Assembly: GCF_030936135.1 (NCBI RefSeq) | Contig: NC_082598.1 | Coordinates: 11,846,687-11,910,686 of the forward strand | Source: Gavia stellata | Taxonomy: Eukaryota > Chordata > Aves > Gaviiformes > Gaviidae | Length of the DNA stretch: 64,000 nucleotides | Reading direction: 5' to 3' | Part shown: in pieces, positions 27,716 through 41,001 of the stretch | How the letters are laid out: each line of letters opens with the position of its first letter | Position numbering within the stretch: position 1 is the first letter of the stretch | Translations under genes and position numbers: made by a program | The notes under the pieces: model-generated | Database searches by the model: none | What the model saw: only the letters and a program-made list of their open reading frames with translations | Told to the model about the DNA's origin: nothing

Positions 27716-29707
27716 TTACTGCAAGCAATCAGGAATAGCATTAAAATTAGGGAAGAGGGTCACAGATGAGAAGCAGGAGCAGGAGCACTCTCCTATGGAG
27801 CTGAACTACCCCTCTTCAAAGTCAGCGCTGTAAAGGAGGCCCCTGAGTGTGGGGCAGCCACTGCCCTGTGTGAGTAATACGGCGCAGAGCCTGGCTTATC
27901 TATCTGCTGGGGCTCAGCAGCAGAAGGAAGCAACAGGCAAAACTAATTTGGGATGTTCACATGATGTGGTGTGAAAGGGTCGTGATGGTTGCCCTGTTGC
28001 AGAGTGGGCAGTGCTGTACGTGCCAAGCAGCAAAGCTCAAACAGCTATGGCACATCCCTGGCTGTAAGTCAGGAAATAAAAAGCCCTCAAAGTTAGGCAG
28101 AGATTTAGAGCCTTTACGTACCAAATTTCCATGCCAAAAGTTACAATTATGTTCTTAAAGTTTCTTGTAAATTTACCCCTTAAACTGTTCAAGGTTTAAC
28201 TTCTAATTATTGCAACACTGCTGGCATTTTTATACAAGTACCTGTAGGATAAATGGTGGTACCCAGCATATATTGCATAGCATGTATTACATTGAGTAGT
28301 CTGAGGCTGCTCCGTGAATTTTTAATAAGAAATTAACAGCTTTTTCATTATGGCAGGAAAAAACTTCCCTTAAAAGCGTGAAACAAATCCAATACTGTCA
28401 TTTAAGACTTTTATCCAGTTATTCAAACTAACAATTACTCATGAGGTAGAAAAGAACAAGAAGCCTGTTTTTCACACACTAAATCACAGTTCCTAAAAGG
28501 GAAGGAATAGAAATTAGAAAGATCTTCCTCAGAACGTAAGTGGGTGCAAGCTGTAAAATGAAGTTTCCATCCTACAGGAAACTGATATTTCAAAATTGTG
28601 CTTCTGTGTGAATCATGAAAAGCTAAATATCCCGACTTCATCAGAAAGGAATTTTCCACTGCCTCTTTCTTGTAAATTTCTTTGAATTACTGTTTCTTAA
28701 ACAAAATAATCCTAAAAATGCTTAATCAGATCCAGCGTAGAGCAATGCCAGTGCTAATTACATGAAAATAAAGAATATGTATCTTGTGGCAGAAAGAGAA
28801 AACCGAAAGGCATGCATGTGCATTACATTACTGAGTGCACAAAATATTTAAAGTCCATTTTGAAAAAAGGAATTTAAAACCAATATCAGCATACACTATC
28901 ACTATTCTTTTAACTCTATTGTTCGAAGGTGATATAACCCCTTAGACAAATACTTAACTTCTAAGCCTCTTTTCCCATTATTTAAAATAAACCCTGATAA
29001 AAAAATCAGTTACAGATGTATACTGATTTTTTTTTTTTTTTCGTTCTTGCTTCCTTTTGAAGTTAGGACCTGTATACTGAAATTATAGATGTATTTCAAA
29101 GCTATATATGTAAATTTATAAAAATATTTCTAACTGCTACATCCCTTTCTATAATCCAGTTCCACACAGTCACTGCAGTAGCAAGCACCTGCCAAAAATT
29201 CCTATATTTATGAAAGTATTTATTTGCCTGTTCAGTGGTACGACCACATCTTGCCAGCTGGCCTTCTGCACTATTAACATCTCTGAATGGGATGGGAAAG
29301 TGGTATTATGCTTCCAAGCTCTGCCCGTAAAGGCAATCTGGGTCAGTCCCGGTATTAGAATGAGATGCTTACTGACGGGGTGCTGCGGAGGTGCTCAGCC
29401 TCTTCCCTTGTATCACTATGGCCACACCGACACTAGTGCCACTGTACCAGTGTGACACTGGTGGTCCCTGGCAGCCAGCAGGAGCTGCCAAACCGTGGGG
29501 AAATCCCCCATTCATCATGCACTCATTTAAGCCAACCTGGAGCCAGAAACGACATGGCCACCAAAAAGCCCCTACAGAGAAGCCCTTATTCTGGTCTCGC
29601 CCCATGCATGATGGGTGGCTGGAAGCAGCACACCTCCTCGCTGATGTCCAGCTGCCCCATCAAGGAAGCCAATGTGAAGCCCTTTGGCAGCACGACTTGA
29701 GAGTACA

Positions 29708-29715
29708 TGACGTCA
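29708..29715. promoter_or_regulatory. Perfect CRE palindrome
   Basis: TGACGTCA, the full CREB/ATF site, in the middle of a locally more GC-rich segment (29200-30060). Single motif; function is not established. Confidence 0.35.
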
Positions 29716-31633
29716 GAAAAGACAAATGTCAAGCGGGATCTCTTTTCCAACATGCTGTGAAGACAAAGACAGCAGAAGAAGTATACTACAGTGTCCCCAT
29801 CCACTCCTTTTACATTGTGGTAGCTTCAAAAGACAGATCTTAGCGAAGGAAGACAGCGTGGGAGTACCTCTGTCAGGAGCTTTGTAAAAAGGTGTATCAG
29901 CTTCAGCTCACGTTTCCATTCAGGCCACCTGAACGTCTCCGTTCCCTGCTGTTCCTCATCGCCTGAAGGCTGAATCTTCAGTGCTTTGCTGCTGGGGGGG
30001 GCTATCCACCCATCACAGAGGTCTTCCAGTCTGTCTGTAGGCATCATCGCTGAGACATACAGTCTTGTCTCACTTCGACAGCTGCTTTCATAACGGTTAA
30101 AGACACCTCTGGCTTGTTTCTGAATTGCAGTGCAATACTAGAGTGATGGACACAAAGAAATGGCATGGGCTTGGCAAACTCTACTCGACAGCTGGTTCGC
30201 AGGACTTCAGAACAGACTGCAATGTTGTTTTGGAGTGTTTTCCTTTAGCTGCTAAAATGAGGCATAAAAAGGAGAAGAACTGTATAAGCGCTATGAAAAA
30301 TGATAGCAGGAAGAGCTTCTATTAGTGATTTTGACACTTAAAGTTTTGTTTTCAGGCAATTGGATTGACACCTTCCTCTTCTTCTCTATCTTTAGGAAAA
30401 TAAAGATGTTCCTTCCTATACTTGGGTGGCCCAAGACTGGAACATCATTTTGTTACAGGAGATGAAGATGTCAACATCTGCAAACTTTTCTGCCTTTGTT
30501 TATTATTGTTACTTTTGATCTAAAAAGTTTTTATGAATGGAACAAACAGATACAAAGCTTCTTTGCTATAATGCATGCACACAACTTGTAATTTATCTCC
30601 TGGCATTTTTTGTATGTTCTTGAATTTTTTCTGCAATATGAATGTAAAAGAAATTAACATATGACATAAGCAGACCTTTCTTTTTGCTCTTTATGCTTGT
30701 AATTTGTTAGTTAGATTTGCATGCTTTGACTTGTTGGGAAGATTCATTGCTGGCAGAGCAAGGAGGTCTGGACAGTTGGCAGGTCAGAACGTTTATTAAT
30801 GTGATTGCTTTGTGCAGAAAAAGCTTGGCTCCATGGTAGAGAAGACCCCCTCTGAAACGAATGTGGAGACTAGGAAATTAATTATTAAGGAGGATGTTAC
30901 AAAAACATACATCAATACTGTTCAATATGTGGTTGGAAGGTAATTGAAAAAAATTATGTAGACTCTGACTTAAAAGGAGAGGGAGTCTGATGAACACACA
31001 CTATAATTCCTGACAGCACCGTCTGGCTGCTGAACCTGTCACACTCCAAAGTAGCGCTGGAAAAAGGCCAAGCTCAGTCTGTAAGGCATGGTTTAAGCTC
31101 GATGGAGGCTGACAGGGAACTTTTGTTGTTTTTCACTTCTTTCCCATGTTTCTTGTACTTCAGCTGTAGGAGGGCATCTTTCACTGAAGCATTTCAATCT
31201 CTCTTTCTATTCAGAAAGTATTTAATACACTCCTAACTTTATATTCCATTAAACCCTGCACACGAGTATCTTCCAGAGAGGTGCATGAGAGACCTGATCA
31301 CCGCGTTCATTTTCATGCATTAATTACAGAGCTGCCCACAACTGCTTAAATTTCACCACTACTCACAATCCCTTTAACTGTGTTATAGTTGTGAAGTGGG
31401 TTGTTTGGGGGTTGTTTTTTTTTTAAAAAAACAAAACTATCTGATATTAAACACACATTTCTTGATTGAAATAAATATTGAAGAAGATTGATGTAATCCA
31501 GTCCAGGATACAATTCAATCCAATACTTTCTCTCCCACATAAATGTAGAACTGAATCTATATTAAGCTCAAATAAAGATGGAAAGGTGATACTAATTATG
31601 GTTGCATTGTTATTTGGCTGTTTTTGACCAATT

Positions 31634-31668
31634 ATTTCTTTCTTCCTTTCTTTTTTTTTTTTTTTTTT
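31634..31668. repeat. Pyrimidine tract, T-rich
   Basis: TTTCTTTCTTCCTTTC followed by an uninterrupted run of about 18 T. Confidence 0.9.
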
Positions 31669-33196
31669 AACCTCAAAGCACCAATAAAGATGTCCTAAAT
31701 CTAATCTAAACTCAAATGGATTTCTGAGAGCCACTCAGGGAATTCTGTCAGTCTTTTCCACCTCCAAGGAACTGAAAACTGAAGATTTTATTTTATGAAA
31801 AAATGAAGTAGTTCCAGAAGACTGAGGCATATCTTTTCCCAAGGGCCTCATAGTTTCTTCAATGCACTTCAACACATCCCATCTATACAGGCTGTTGCAT
31901 GTGAACTAGCAGAAGTCTGATCTTAACTTTCTTTCTGCTGGACACCTCTTTTTGTGGATGAGGTAGAAAGACACAGGGAGGCTACTCTTGGTCTATCATA
32001 TTGATTTCACATTAGTGGTTATAGTAGTACAGAATATTAGTATTTCAAACTCTCTCAAACATAACACGTCTTTACAATCTTCCCAGAAAATCATCTTTCC
32101 TCAGTCTTGATTGCCATCTGCTATTTCAACTCAGGGCTGGAGGAATAAGTGGATTTTCTGCACAGTCATTCTGTTTTGCATTTCAGCTGGCTTGGGTTTA
32201 CTATGATTACTTGAAAAAAATTCTAAATCGCCCTGTGAGAATCTAGGAAATACTTATAGGAAACATCTTTCTAAGTGTGCAAGACATTATGTGCATAAAG
32301 AGAGCAGCAATTTGGCATCTTGTTCTGTATTTGTTAGCTTTACCACTGTTTTCACAGGATGGTGGCTTTGAAAAAATTACCACAGAAAACAGTAGTAATA
32401 CCTATTACTGGAAATAAAGTCTGGAGATGTATCTCTTGCTCGCTTATCTTTCTTTGCCATATATAGGATTCGGGGTTTCTTTAACTGATCAAGCCTGGGC
32501 AAGGAACACATATCCATGTGCATGCAGTACATCCACTCCCATATAATTACTTTTTGTTAATACTATGAAATTGTTTTCTCTCATTTTTACATAGTCTGCA
32601 GACCTGCAGACATTCAAGCACGTGAATAACCGACTCCTAACTTCAATCAGATTACAACTGGGAATAAGGTACTTAGGCACGGGCAGCATTTGGTTGCAGA
32701 ATTAAGATCATTCATGTCTTGGGTCTTCTTAGGCAATTATAGTATGAGATATGTGCACATGGACTATAGGATGCAGGCATTGTGGGCTTTTTAACCTAAG
32801 ATGAGCAGAAAAGCTTTCAGAAATCAAAGGGCAATCCTGACAGCTAGCCCAGCAACTCCTGCAGTAAGTACATCAGCTCCAAACAATCACCCTATTCACA
32901 CACCACGGCAGTTAGATCAGGAAATACTGTGTGTATATAGAGTTCATTAGCCAGTTCAAACCAAAAGGAAGTGTGGGACTATGTGTTTCATCAAAATTAA
33001 GGATATTTTTTGAATCACCCTAAAAAACCATTACAACTGGTGTCTGAGAGGGAACAGCATCTTGCAAGACTGCTATTCACCTAGCTTTACCCAACTATCT
33101 TGAGAAGTTGTTCATGATTTCTTTGGTGTCTACAAGTTTCATTAACAAGTACATAGACTCAAAACAGTGCATGATGTTAACAACCTTATATTAAGG

Positions 33197-33225
33197 TAAT
33201 ATATGTAATATATGTAATATATTGC
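33197..33225. repeat. Three units of a 9-bp AT repeat
   Basis: TAATATATG repeated three times, the last unit imperfect. Confidence 0.85.
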
Positions 33226-33636
33226 ATTTTAACCTAAATTCCTTATGAATTATCTCATGTATTTTTCTACGTCATAGGATGAGTGTATTTCCAGCATTAA
33301 AAGTATTTTTCAGCATTTTGCTGAATTAGGTTAAAAATTTATTTGTTTAACAGACTAAAACCTGTTCAAATTATATTAATATTTAAATATCATAAAGATT
33401 GGATATTCAGACTCCTTGGAACACAGTTTACTTGCCAAGAATTTTCTTGATTTGATGGCCCTACTCATGGTGCAAGAGATTTCAAAGGAGGAAGGCTGTG
33501 AAGATTTAATACTTTTAATACATATGTCTTCAAAGGATAACATCTGAAACCTTACTTGGAAAAATATGTTGTTATTGATAATGACCTGCCTATGAGCAGC
33601 CCATCCTACTGAACATGTTACTTATTCAGATGCAGA

Positions 33637-33642
33637 TTTATT
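33637..33642 (-). promoter_or_regulatory. Candidate CPZ poly(A) signal
   Basis: AATAAA on the minus strand about 560 nt past the CPZ stop. An ATTAAA variant occurs nearer, around 34013-34018. Which one is used cannot be told from sequence alone. Confidence 0.3.
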
Positions 33643-34201
33643 TCCAAATTCCTAATACCTAATGATTTTCTTTTTCTGTCCTAAATCAGTGCTAATATCA
33701 ACGTAATGGATTTAAAAAAAAATCATTGTGAGCTGTATTAGAAGAGTTAATGAACTGAACTTAATATGCTAAAATAATGTAAAAAGAGGAAAGAAAAGAG
33801 TTTTCTGAATGTTTCTGAAAGTTTTTGGTATATAGTTATTAATGTGTTAAGACACGTACAAAAATGCATTAAAGGATCAGGAATATTTTCCTGCAGGTAC
33901 TTAGGACCTAATAAATAATGAATGTGATGATTAACTACATGGACAGAAGTACAAAGCATTACCAAGAAAAAAACTGCATAAAACCTGGCCTTTGAATGGG
34001 TGTGCACCATTGGTTTTAATATATAAAAACATTTGAACATACTCAGCTGTGTGTGAAGAGAAAACAAAAGAAGTAAGCGTGCTTGAATTAACATTGTATT
34101 TTCAAATGAAACAGATTTAAATATTGCCAAGAGCCAGTGAGGGTGTCTGGAGTCGGGTGGAAGGGCAACAGAGCCAGGTGAGCAGAGCACCGCGATGCCG
34201 T

Positions 34202-34557
34202 TCAGTGCTGCTTGAGTAGCCACAGAGGTTTGTGCAGGTCGAGAGAGCTGAAGTAAGACCACCACCAGGGCTTCTCCCTGCCCGGCGGTGACCCGCCTCG
34301 AGCCTCGGGCTGCCTGTGTTGGGCGTGAGGGTCAAAAAGTTCCAGCGGGTCATACGGGTCGTACATGTCTTCCATCGACCGGCGGAGGAGCTTGTTGGGC
34401 CAAGCCTCAACAGGTCGCAATACGAAGTCGACTCGCCCAGCCCGTTTCATCTTGGCAGGAAGGGTGACCCTCTTCATCACCCGGCTGTATCCCGCTGCTT
34501 GGGCGCTGATTATGTATGTGCCAGGAGGCAGGAGTCGCCAGTAGTCTCCATCAGCAG
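34202..34557 (-). CDS. CPZ: CPZ exon 11: end of transthyretin-like domain and C-terminal tail, with stop
   Basis: Completes an Ala codon, then ADGDYWRLLPPGTYIISAQA finishes the transthyretin-like domain (human: PDGDYWRLLPPG). VTLPAKMKRAGRVDFVLRP is nearly identical to human. The tail then diverges (an acidic DMYDPYDPLELFDP patch and a Pro/Gly/Arg-rich stretch) before the conserved end KPWWWSYFSSLDLHKPLWLL, stopping at KQH-TGA (34204-34202). The basic, tryptophan-rich tail may help bind matrix (inference). Acceptor TTCCTAAG|CT. Confidence 0.97.
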
Positions 34558-36337
34558 CTTAGGAAAGGTAAAGGCGCAACAAAACTGAGCTTAGTTATTA
34601 ATCTTGCATCCTTTATAGTTACATGCTCACATACACATGCACAAACAAACATTTAAAGGGCAGGTTTTCAAAGGGTCTCAGGGTTGGGGTGGCTCAGACT
34701 TTGAAAAAAGTTCAGATGCAAACACTTGAATGACAAAAAGAGATTCCACCTGTGAAAATCTGGCCTTTGGGAGCTAATGGAGTAAAACTCACATACAAAA
34801 TGTCAGTAACTGCTGTGCCTGTATTGCAGGGAAGGGAAGTTTTCCTTCATGCTGCTTTCCCAGGGGTACAAGGAATAAGTCTAAAGAAATCAAATGAATT
34901 TAAAACTATGTGAAACTTTAGAAAGTGAAAGCAGAATCCAAGCTGCAATATATACATATCTATCTATCATGTCTAAGGAGCTAAGAAATCCCTGCTTTTA
35001 TTACATTACATTCAATTACTTTGCAGACATTATAGCACGTAAGACTATGGAGTCAGAGCTGCAGCTGGTATAAATTGCCATTAGTGTAAAACGGGTGTAA
35101 ATTTCCTCCAGCTGAAGGTTAGAGCCTGCAGGCAAAAGCAGGGAGTTTTAAAACAGAACATTTATTCTTCATTTTATATCTCCTTTATTTTGAATGGTAA
35201 GTTTCTCAACTCAGTTAATATTGCATTAATGCTATTTTCTCATGGAATTCCTCAGTCTTTTTTAACGCTGAAATTAAAAGACATTTTAATCACATGACAT
35301 TCTTAACCCCACCTAACTCAAGAACAAATACTCCTTTTTCCCTCAATGTAAACACATTTTTTATTTAATTCTTAATTCTTTAAAGGTCCACTGCCAATGG
35401 AAAGCCATTGTCTGGGAAGAAGTTTGAAAAAGACCCTAATTCATGCCAGAGTCTCCCACCAGCCTCAAGAATCTGCATCATCTCCACTATTGTATACCCT
35501 CTAATGTTAGGTTTTTTGAAAGCTGGAAAGCATCCACTACATTATAAACCATTCTGGCTTTCCAAATTGATTCAACAGCTATCATTAGAGTAAAATGTTA
35601 CCATTCATGTCTTCTGTTTTGCACTCCTATGGCCTACCCTGTTCTCACTGAAATCAATAATAAAATGAGAGCATTGATTTCAGTGAGAGCCTAAAAGCTC
35701 AGAACTTTATGACTGTGAAAATTAACAGTTGCATATGCCTCAATACATGTTTACCAGCTGGCGACAGGTATAAAGTGTACATAATTCAATGTTCTAGTTT
35801 TTTGCATTTGATATAACTATTGGCCAAAAATTGCATGTATTTATGCTTCTCCACATGAACAAAAAAGGTTGCCGGCCCTTCAATCACTGCAGTTATTCCA
35901 GTTGTTAAAGTCAGTGTGGATCCTACTCTAATATCTATACCTCATGCTCACAATATTTCAACTAACTTATTCTACCAGGGCTCCACACTTCCACATGCTG
36001 AGTTACAGCCCCTGAGCAGGGCTATTGCCATATTCCCCCAAACATGAAGCATAAAGGTGGATTTCTGAATCTCATTCGAGACACATTGGCTTTGATGGAC
36101 AGCAGACAGTTCCAGGTGGAAGTTTTAATGGCAAGGACTATGTCATCCCAGAGACACGATAGACTCAACAGGCAGTTTGACATGTCTTCTCCTTTGTTAT
36201 TCTAGAAACAAACCCACAGCTGAGCCTTCAATTCTCCATTAAGGTGCCATTTCTATCAAATACGACAAGAATTTTGCAGGTTAAGCTCTCAGTGCCTTCA
36301 GCCCGCCCCAGGAAAAAACTCAAACTAAAAATGTTAC
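34558..36337 (-). other. CPZ intron 10
   Basis: About 1.8 kb. Holds a perfect 16-bp hairpin (listed separately); otherwise no repeat or exon recognised. Confidence 0.9.
35643..35688. repeat. Perfect 16-bp inverted repeat, 14-nt loop
   Basis: TCTCACTGAAATCAAT at 35643-35658 is the exact reverse complement of ATTGATTTCAGTGAGA at 35673-35688. Complementarity stops at once outside. The arm resembles the 'ACTGAAATCAAT' motif common in old amniote repeats, so it could be two inverted repeat fragments or a small folded RNA. Confidence 0.9.
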
Positions 36338-36437
36338 CTGTAGTGACATCATGCTGGATGCCCCTGACTGAAATACGAGCATTTTTTATTGGGTTGCCAA
36401 ACTTATCAGACACAATTCCTTTTATCCCCCGATGAAC
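36338..36437 (-). CDS. CPZ: CPZ exon 10: start of transthyretin-like domain
   Basis: VHRGIKGIVSDKFGNPIKNARISV and RGIQHDVTT. This is the start of the transthyretin-like beta-sandwich that follows the peptidase domain in all N/E-type carboxypeptidases and is thought to aid folding. Acceptor TTTGCCAG|GT, phase 0; donor ACTACAG|GTAACA, phase 1. Confidence 0.97.
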
Positions 36438-39400
36438 CTGGCAAAGCAAAGCGAAGTTAGATGGGAGTCCTTTATTACAGTACCACCTCCTCATCTTCTA
36501 CAAGGAAACCCCCGTAGAGAGGAAACAACTTTCAAGAGGTTCAACCCATTATAGATGCTCTGAGGCGCTGATGTCCCTTCAGATCACATCCTCTGTTTTG
36601 GGAGGTCCAAGGGGCCTGAGGGAAAGGGATAACTGAACAAGAGCTTTTTTGGGCTAGGTATGTGGCTCTGCATTGAGCGTTCCTTCTCTGCACAGATCAC
36701 CGGTACCTCATGATCTCAGCACAGTATTTAAAGACTGTTTCTGAATGTCTGCCCTAGACCCAGAACCACAAGGAAATGAAAAGTTAAGGCTTTAAAAAAC
36801 AAAATCTGATGCTCTATACACAATGAGAAGGCATTGCTGGTGCTATGAGTGAAGTTAATCAGCATGAAGCAATGGCCCTTTAACCTATTCAAAGAGCAGC
36901 ACTAAAAGATGTGTGAAATAAATAAGAATCAAGCAGAATTATTAGCTTTCAGACAGTACCACTTATCAAACAATACACTGCCATCCTGGCAGTAGAATCA
37001 ATTAATGCGGGTTGTAAAAGGGAACCAGGTCTTTAGTATTAGTTGAAAGATACAGTTTTCATTTTCTTTCACCACATCTAAAAGGATCCCAAACTGTTTA
37101 GAGATAAAGAACTGAAACTGAACAACTGTCCTGTGCTAGATACACTGTTACTAATTTAAAGTAGAGCAGAAGCATAAGAATAAAATAAGAATAAGATGGG
37201 TACTTCTATATTAGTATTATTTAATGTACAATCTTTAACACAATATTTGTTAATAATTCTCAAATACACTGATGCACATTAATCAATATATAATATTTAA
37301 TAAAATTATTAATTTGTTAATATTCTTATTTAATATCAGTGAATAGGAATAGGTGAGGGAATTCTTTACCTACTTGGGACTCATCATCGCTCTGCTGCCT
37401 ACACTTCACTGCATGTCAGAATGTCATGATAGCAGTGTGTATAATATTCTTTTTCCCTTCTGTACAAGCACAGAACCCAGCTGCTTGAGCTGATGAGAAA
37501 TGTACTTGGTGACAAACTAAAGAGCGATGTGAAGTGTGTCATACAAGAAGGTGCACAAACAGCTCACTATATTGATGTTCAATAAACCAAAACAAAGCAG
37601 GAAAAAATCCAAGTATTTAAGCATTAAAACTCTTAAGGGTTTTTTTTTCACAACCTACTGAAATGAAAATGTTTTCTATTGGAAATTCTATGTGACCTTT
37701 TTAAATGAAAAGTAATTCCATTTAAATTTTTCCCCCTGAACTGCTATGATCAACTTGAGTTGTTCTTTACTTCACTTCCTCCCACCCTTCTTTCTCTTCC
37801 TCCCATTTTTCCCTCCCCATTATCCTTTGTCACAGAAGAAGAACAGAAAAAAGAACGAAGCATCAAAACAATGGAAAAAACATATTGGCTTTTCTGTTGG
37901 AATATAGAGATGTTTAAAAATAAACATTAAAATATCCAACTTTACAGTAATTCTTAATATGAAGCTGGGAGAAAAAAGTCTAGTGGACACAGTTTTTTAT
38001 TTAAGGTGAGGCTGTGTTGTCACTGCTTTTTTTAAATAGATGTTCCATACTGAGTGGAGCTATTCACTGGAGAGTTTCAGAACAACTCAGTATAAGGACT
38101 TGAAAACTGTCCCTTAAGAACTATTATGATGAAGCACTGCAATTTGCTTTTCAGCATGGACTTGAGGATTTATCATATGGATAGTGGGTAAATCTGGTCA
38201 GAAGAGTCATCTCAGACCCAAATTTAATTTACAGTGTAGACATACACAAAGTAGTATGACCTCATTCAACTTCAATAATAATTTTGCAATTACAACATGA
38301 CAGGATAAAAATGACAAAATTGAAATTTCTTTAACAATGTTGATTTGTTTTGCTTTAGTAAATATATTATTTTTGGTTTTGCCTCAAGTCTGTGCCACAT
38401 AAGTTTGAGAGTGTTTTGATACAGCTTCTGATGGGGACAAGAGATCAGCATTTATGAAAATGAATTCTACTTCTGCGTGTTAAGCCAAGTAGAATTGTAC
38501 ACACACCAAACTGCCTGGTATATATCAGAATAAGAAAAGTTTGAATTGGTTATGGCAGACTTAATCCTTATCGGGAGTAATTCAGTCATCCTTATCTACA
38601 AAGTTGTTTTGCTTACTGTCCTGCATTTACTCAAAAAGCTTTTCCGGCATAGACTTCTACAGTATCTCACACTATAAAAATCTTTACATCTTGAAGACTT
38701 CAACTGCAATATATATGGATTTAACCCAGCTCCATTTGGATTCACTAAAACTCATTTTCATCAGACAGCTGTAAAATGAAATGAGTTTGGTGGTCTGTAC
38801 TGTAGACTTTATTGAATGATAATACTTACCACAAGTAGCGAGAGGTTGCTTAGAAAGGCCATAAAAACACTCCTAACAATTTTAAATTACTGCGTCCTCT
38901 ATCAAAATAAGGCATGACGGAAAGCTAATCTACTAATGGCTGAGAGAAAGATGAGCAACTTCTGTTTCTGTGTTCACTTACTTATTGTCAGTGAGGTATT
39001 TGTTTTTGCTGAGCTTAAACATATTATTAAAAATTACTTTTAAATGGCATGTTTTAATGCTCACAGACGTACAGTTGCTCCTTTAGAAGATCAGGCTTCA
39101 GATCTTTTTTAACTACTTTCATCAGGAAAACAAGCTGAAAAGTGTGGAAATGGCATTTCTAGCAAGATACTTAGAACCTCTCCATTTCAGCTGAATCTAA
39201 ATCTGCTGCCGTGCAGTAGGGTTTGGGCCACAAACACAGAATATGGAAGGGAAAAAGTTCGAAGAATCTCTCTGGAAAGTAGATCTTGTTGGCTTATTCT
39301 TCAAGGGAAAGCTTGATTCATATTTTTCTGAATATGTGGGTTTTCTCTAGCATTAAATTTTGGACAGTTGATTTATAATGTTGCACAAAGTATTTACGGA

Positions 39401-39649
39401 CAATTCCCTTTTTCACTGTTTTCAAGGCCTTCACAGTCCTCAGTCTCCATCATTCCTGCAAAATAGGCAAAATATTATCTGTGTGTCCTGCTAGACAAAC
39501 TGAGGCACTGCGGTGTCGAGTGGAGTGTGATGACTGAGTCGGTTCTATCTCGTTGATAACTAACTGGGGAAACAGTAAAGAAGCAAATATTGACAAAGAA
39601 TGAAGAAAAAAACCTGTAAGCACAAAGGTCTGTGAAAGCAGAGCTGTAC
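36438..39649 (-). other. CPZ intron 9
   Basis: About 3.2 kb, strongly AT-rich (notably 37140-37340). No repeat family or other exon recognised. Confidence 0.9.
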
Positions 39650-39789
39650 CATTTCCATGTAATTCAGAAGGGCATCTCTGTTTTCATGCCAGATTGTGAA
39701 CAGTTCTTCCTCCAAAGGAAACTTTTCGCATCCTACCTCCACGGTAACTTCAAAGCAATTTGTGTGAAGGTAGTTAAAATCTGCCATAC
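39650..39789 (-). CDS. CPZ: CPZ exon 9: catalytic glutamate
   Basis: After completing a Gly codon it reads [30 protein letters not shown] and ends NYMEM. The Glu in [10 protein letters not shown] is the general-base Glu (Glu270 in CPA numbering), so the enzyme should be active. The acceptor AG directly precedes GT (CTGTAG|GTATGG); the donor is ATG|GTACAG, a weaker but usable site, at phase 0. Confidence 0.97.
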
Positions 39790-40865
39790 CTACAGGTTTA
39801 AAAAGAAAAAGGAGAGATCATGAACAAGCCATTTAACCCTTCACTGGAGCTTTGCCGTTGCAGTCAGCTGAATGCAATCCCTGGGGGTGTGGATATACAT
39901 ATTGTAAAGAGCGTGCATGGCCAATATATAAAAAGAATTCAACAAATTCAGAATTCCACAACTCGTTTCAACTACAAATTAACTAATGACAATGACATTT
40001 CTTTCAGGCGAAAAAGAACCATTTTAAATTATTATTCACCTGACCAAGAAGTAGTGATAGAAAGATAAGGATTGGTTAATCATGGTAATTGGATAATCGG
40101 CTGTATCAGAGGTGATTGCCAAGGGTCACCAGCAAAGATATGACCTTTTGCCTTTAGTGTGTTCAAAACTGTTTCTGTACAAAAGATATTGTATATAATT
40201 TTCGGAAGAATGTAAGCCAGAGATATTTAAACCTAATTCTCACTCATGCCCCAAAGCTCTCTAAATGCCTAGTTTCAACATAATTATTTGGGGATCCAGC
40301 TGAGTCCTATTTGAAAACACAACTGAAGCACTGCTGAAATTTTTATGAACACTGATATTTCATCCACGCCAGTAGTTCAGGAATCCTGAAGAAAACTAAA
40401 TTCTATTATTGGGGAAATCAAATTAGCAACCTAAGCACAAATGAATGGGATGTTTGTCTCTGTTGTAGTTTTTCCTGAGAAAGAGTTTATTTAAACTGCA
40501 CTTGCATAGTCTGCAGGATGGATTCAAATTCATGCTGCTAAGGAATGAGAGCACAGCATTAAGCATTTATTTCTACATTTCAGACTTTAAAACTACAATG
40601 ATGTTATATGCAAGAACAAATTTGACCCTTGTATAACTTGTTAACTTTTTTCAGGTCATATCAGGGCTGAATACATCCCATGGTATCTGAATATAAATGT
40701 TACCAACATCCATTTTGCTACTTAAATCCCTTACAAATTACTTTTTGCGGGGATCTGACCTAAAGCAAACTGAAATGAATGAAATTATTTCTTTCAAACC
40801 CTTGTGTCTCATAAAGGTCATATAGAGGTTTTACCTCACTTGATATGATGGTAAAGTGGTTTTAC
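39790..40865 (-). other. CPZ intron 8
   Basis: About 1.1 kb. Nothing recognised inside. Confidence 0.9.
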
Positions 40866-41001
40866 CTCCAGTGAAGCTGTACCACTCAGCACCATTTATA
40901 ATACCTCCGCGTTTTACAAAATTTCCACCACAACGAAGTTCGGATCGGTCAGAGATGACTGGATGTGCATCTGCATAGGCTTTAGCCAGCATTTTAAACA
41001 T
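40866..41001 (-). CDS. CPZ: CPZ exon 8: catalytic-domain core
   Basis: MFKMLAKAYADAHP...RCGGNFVKRGGIINGAEWYSFTGG. The tyrosine in WYSFTGG corresponds to the substrate-contact Tyr of N/E-type carboxypeptidases (Tyr248 in CPA numbering; assignment by family alignment from memory). Starts in phase 0 after TTACAG and ends in phase 1 at GGAG|GTAAAA. Very close to human CPZ. Confidence 0.98.

Larger units (their letters stand above)
27716..33636. other. Non-coding 3' flank of CPZ with simple repeats
   Basis: No gene recognised. Contains a poly-T run at about 29026-29041, a poly-T/A junction at about 31408-31430, a long pyrimidine tract at 31634-31668, and three units of TAATATATG at 33197-33225. 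The segment 29200-30060 is less AT-rich, has frames of 72-150 residues on both strands without recognisable domains, and carries a perfect CRE. Confidence 0.55.

Noticed and set aside
27257..27833. Overlapping frames of 90-152 residues on the plus strand, with mirror frames on the minus strand
   Set aside because: They come from the LTR minisatellite, which lacks stops by repetition; no protein family features.
1..33600. Search for HMX1 homeobox exons
   Set aside because: No homeodomain coding segment seen; if the gene order is conserved, HMX1 lies outside the window.
33747..34265. 172-residue minus-strand frame overlapping the CPZ end
   Set aside because: It runs in another frame across the CPZ last exon and its 3' flank; the CPZ frame is the conserved one.
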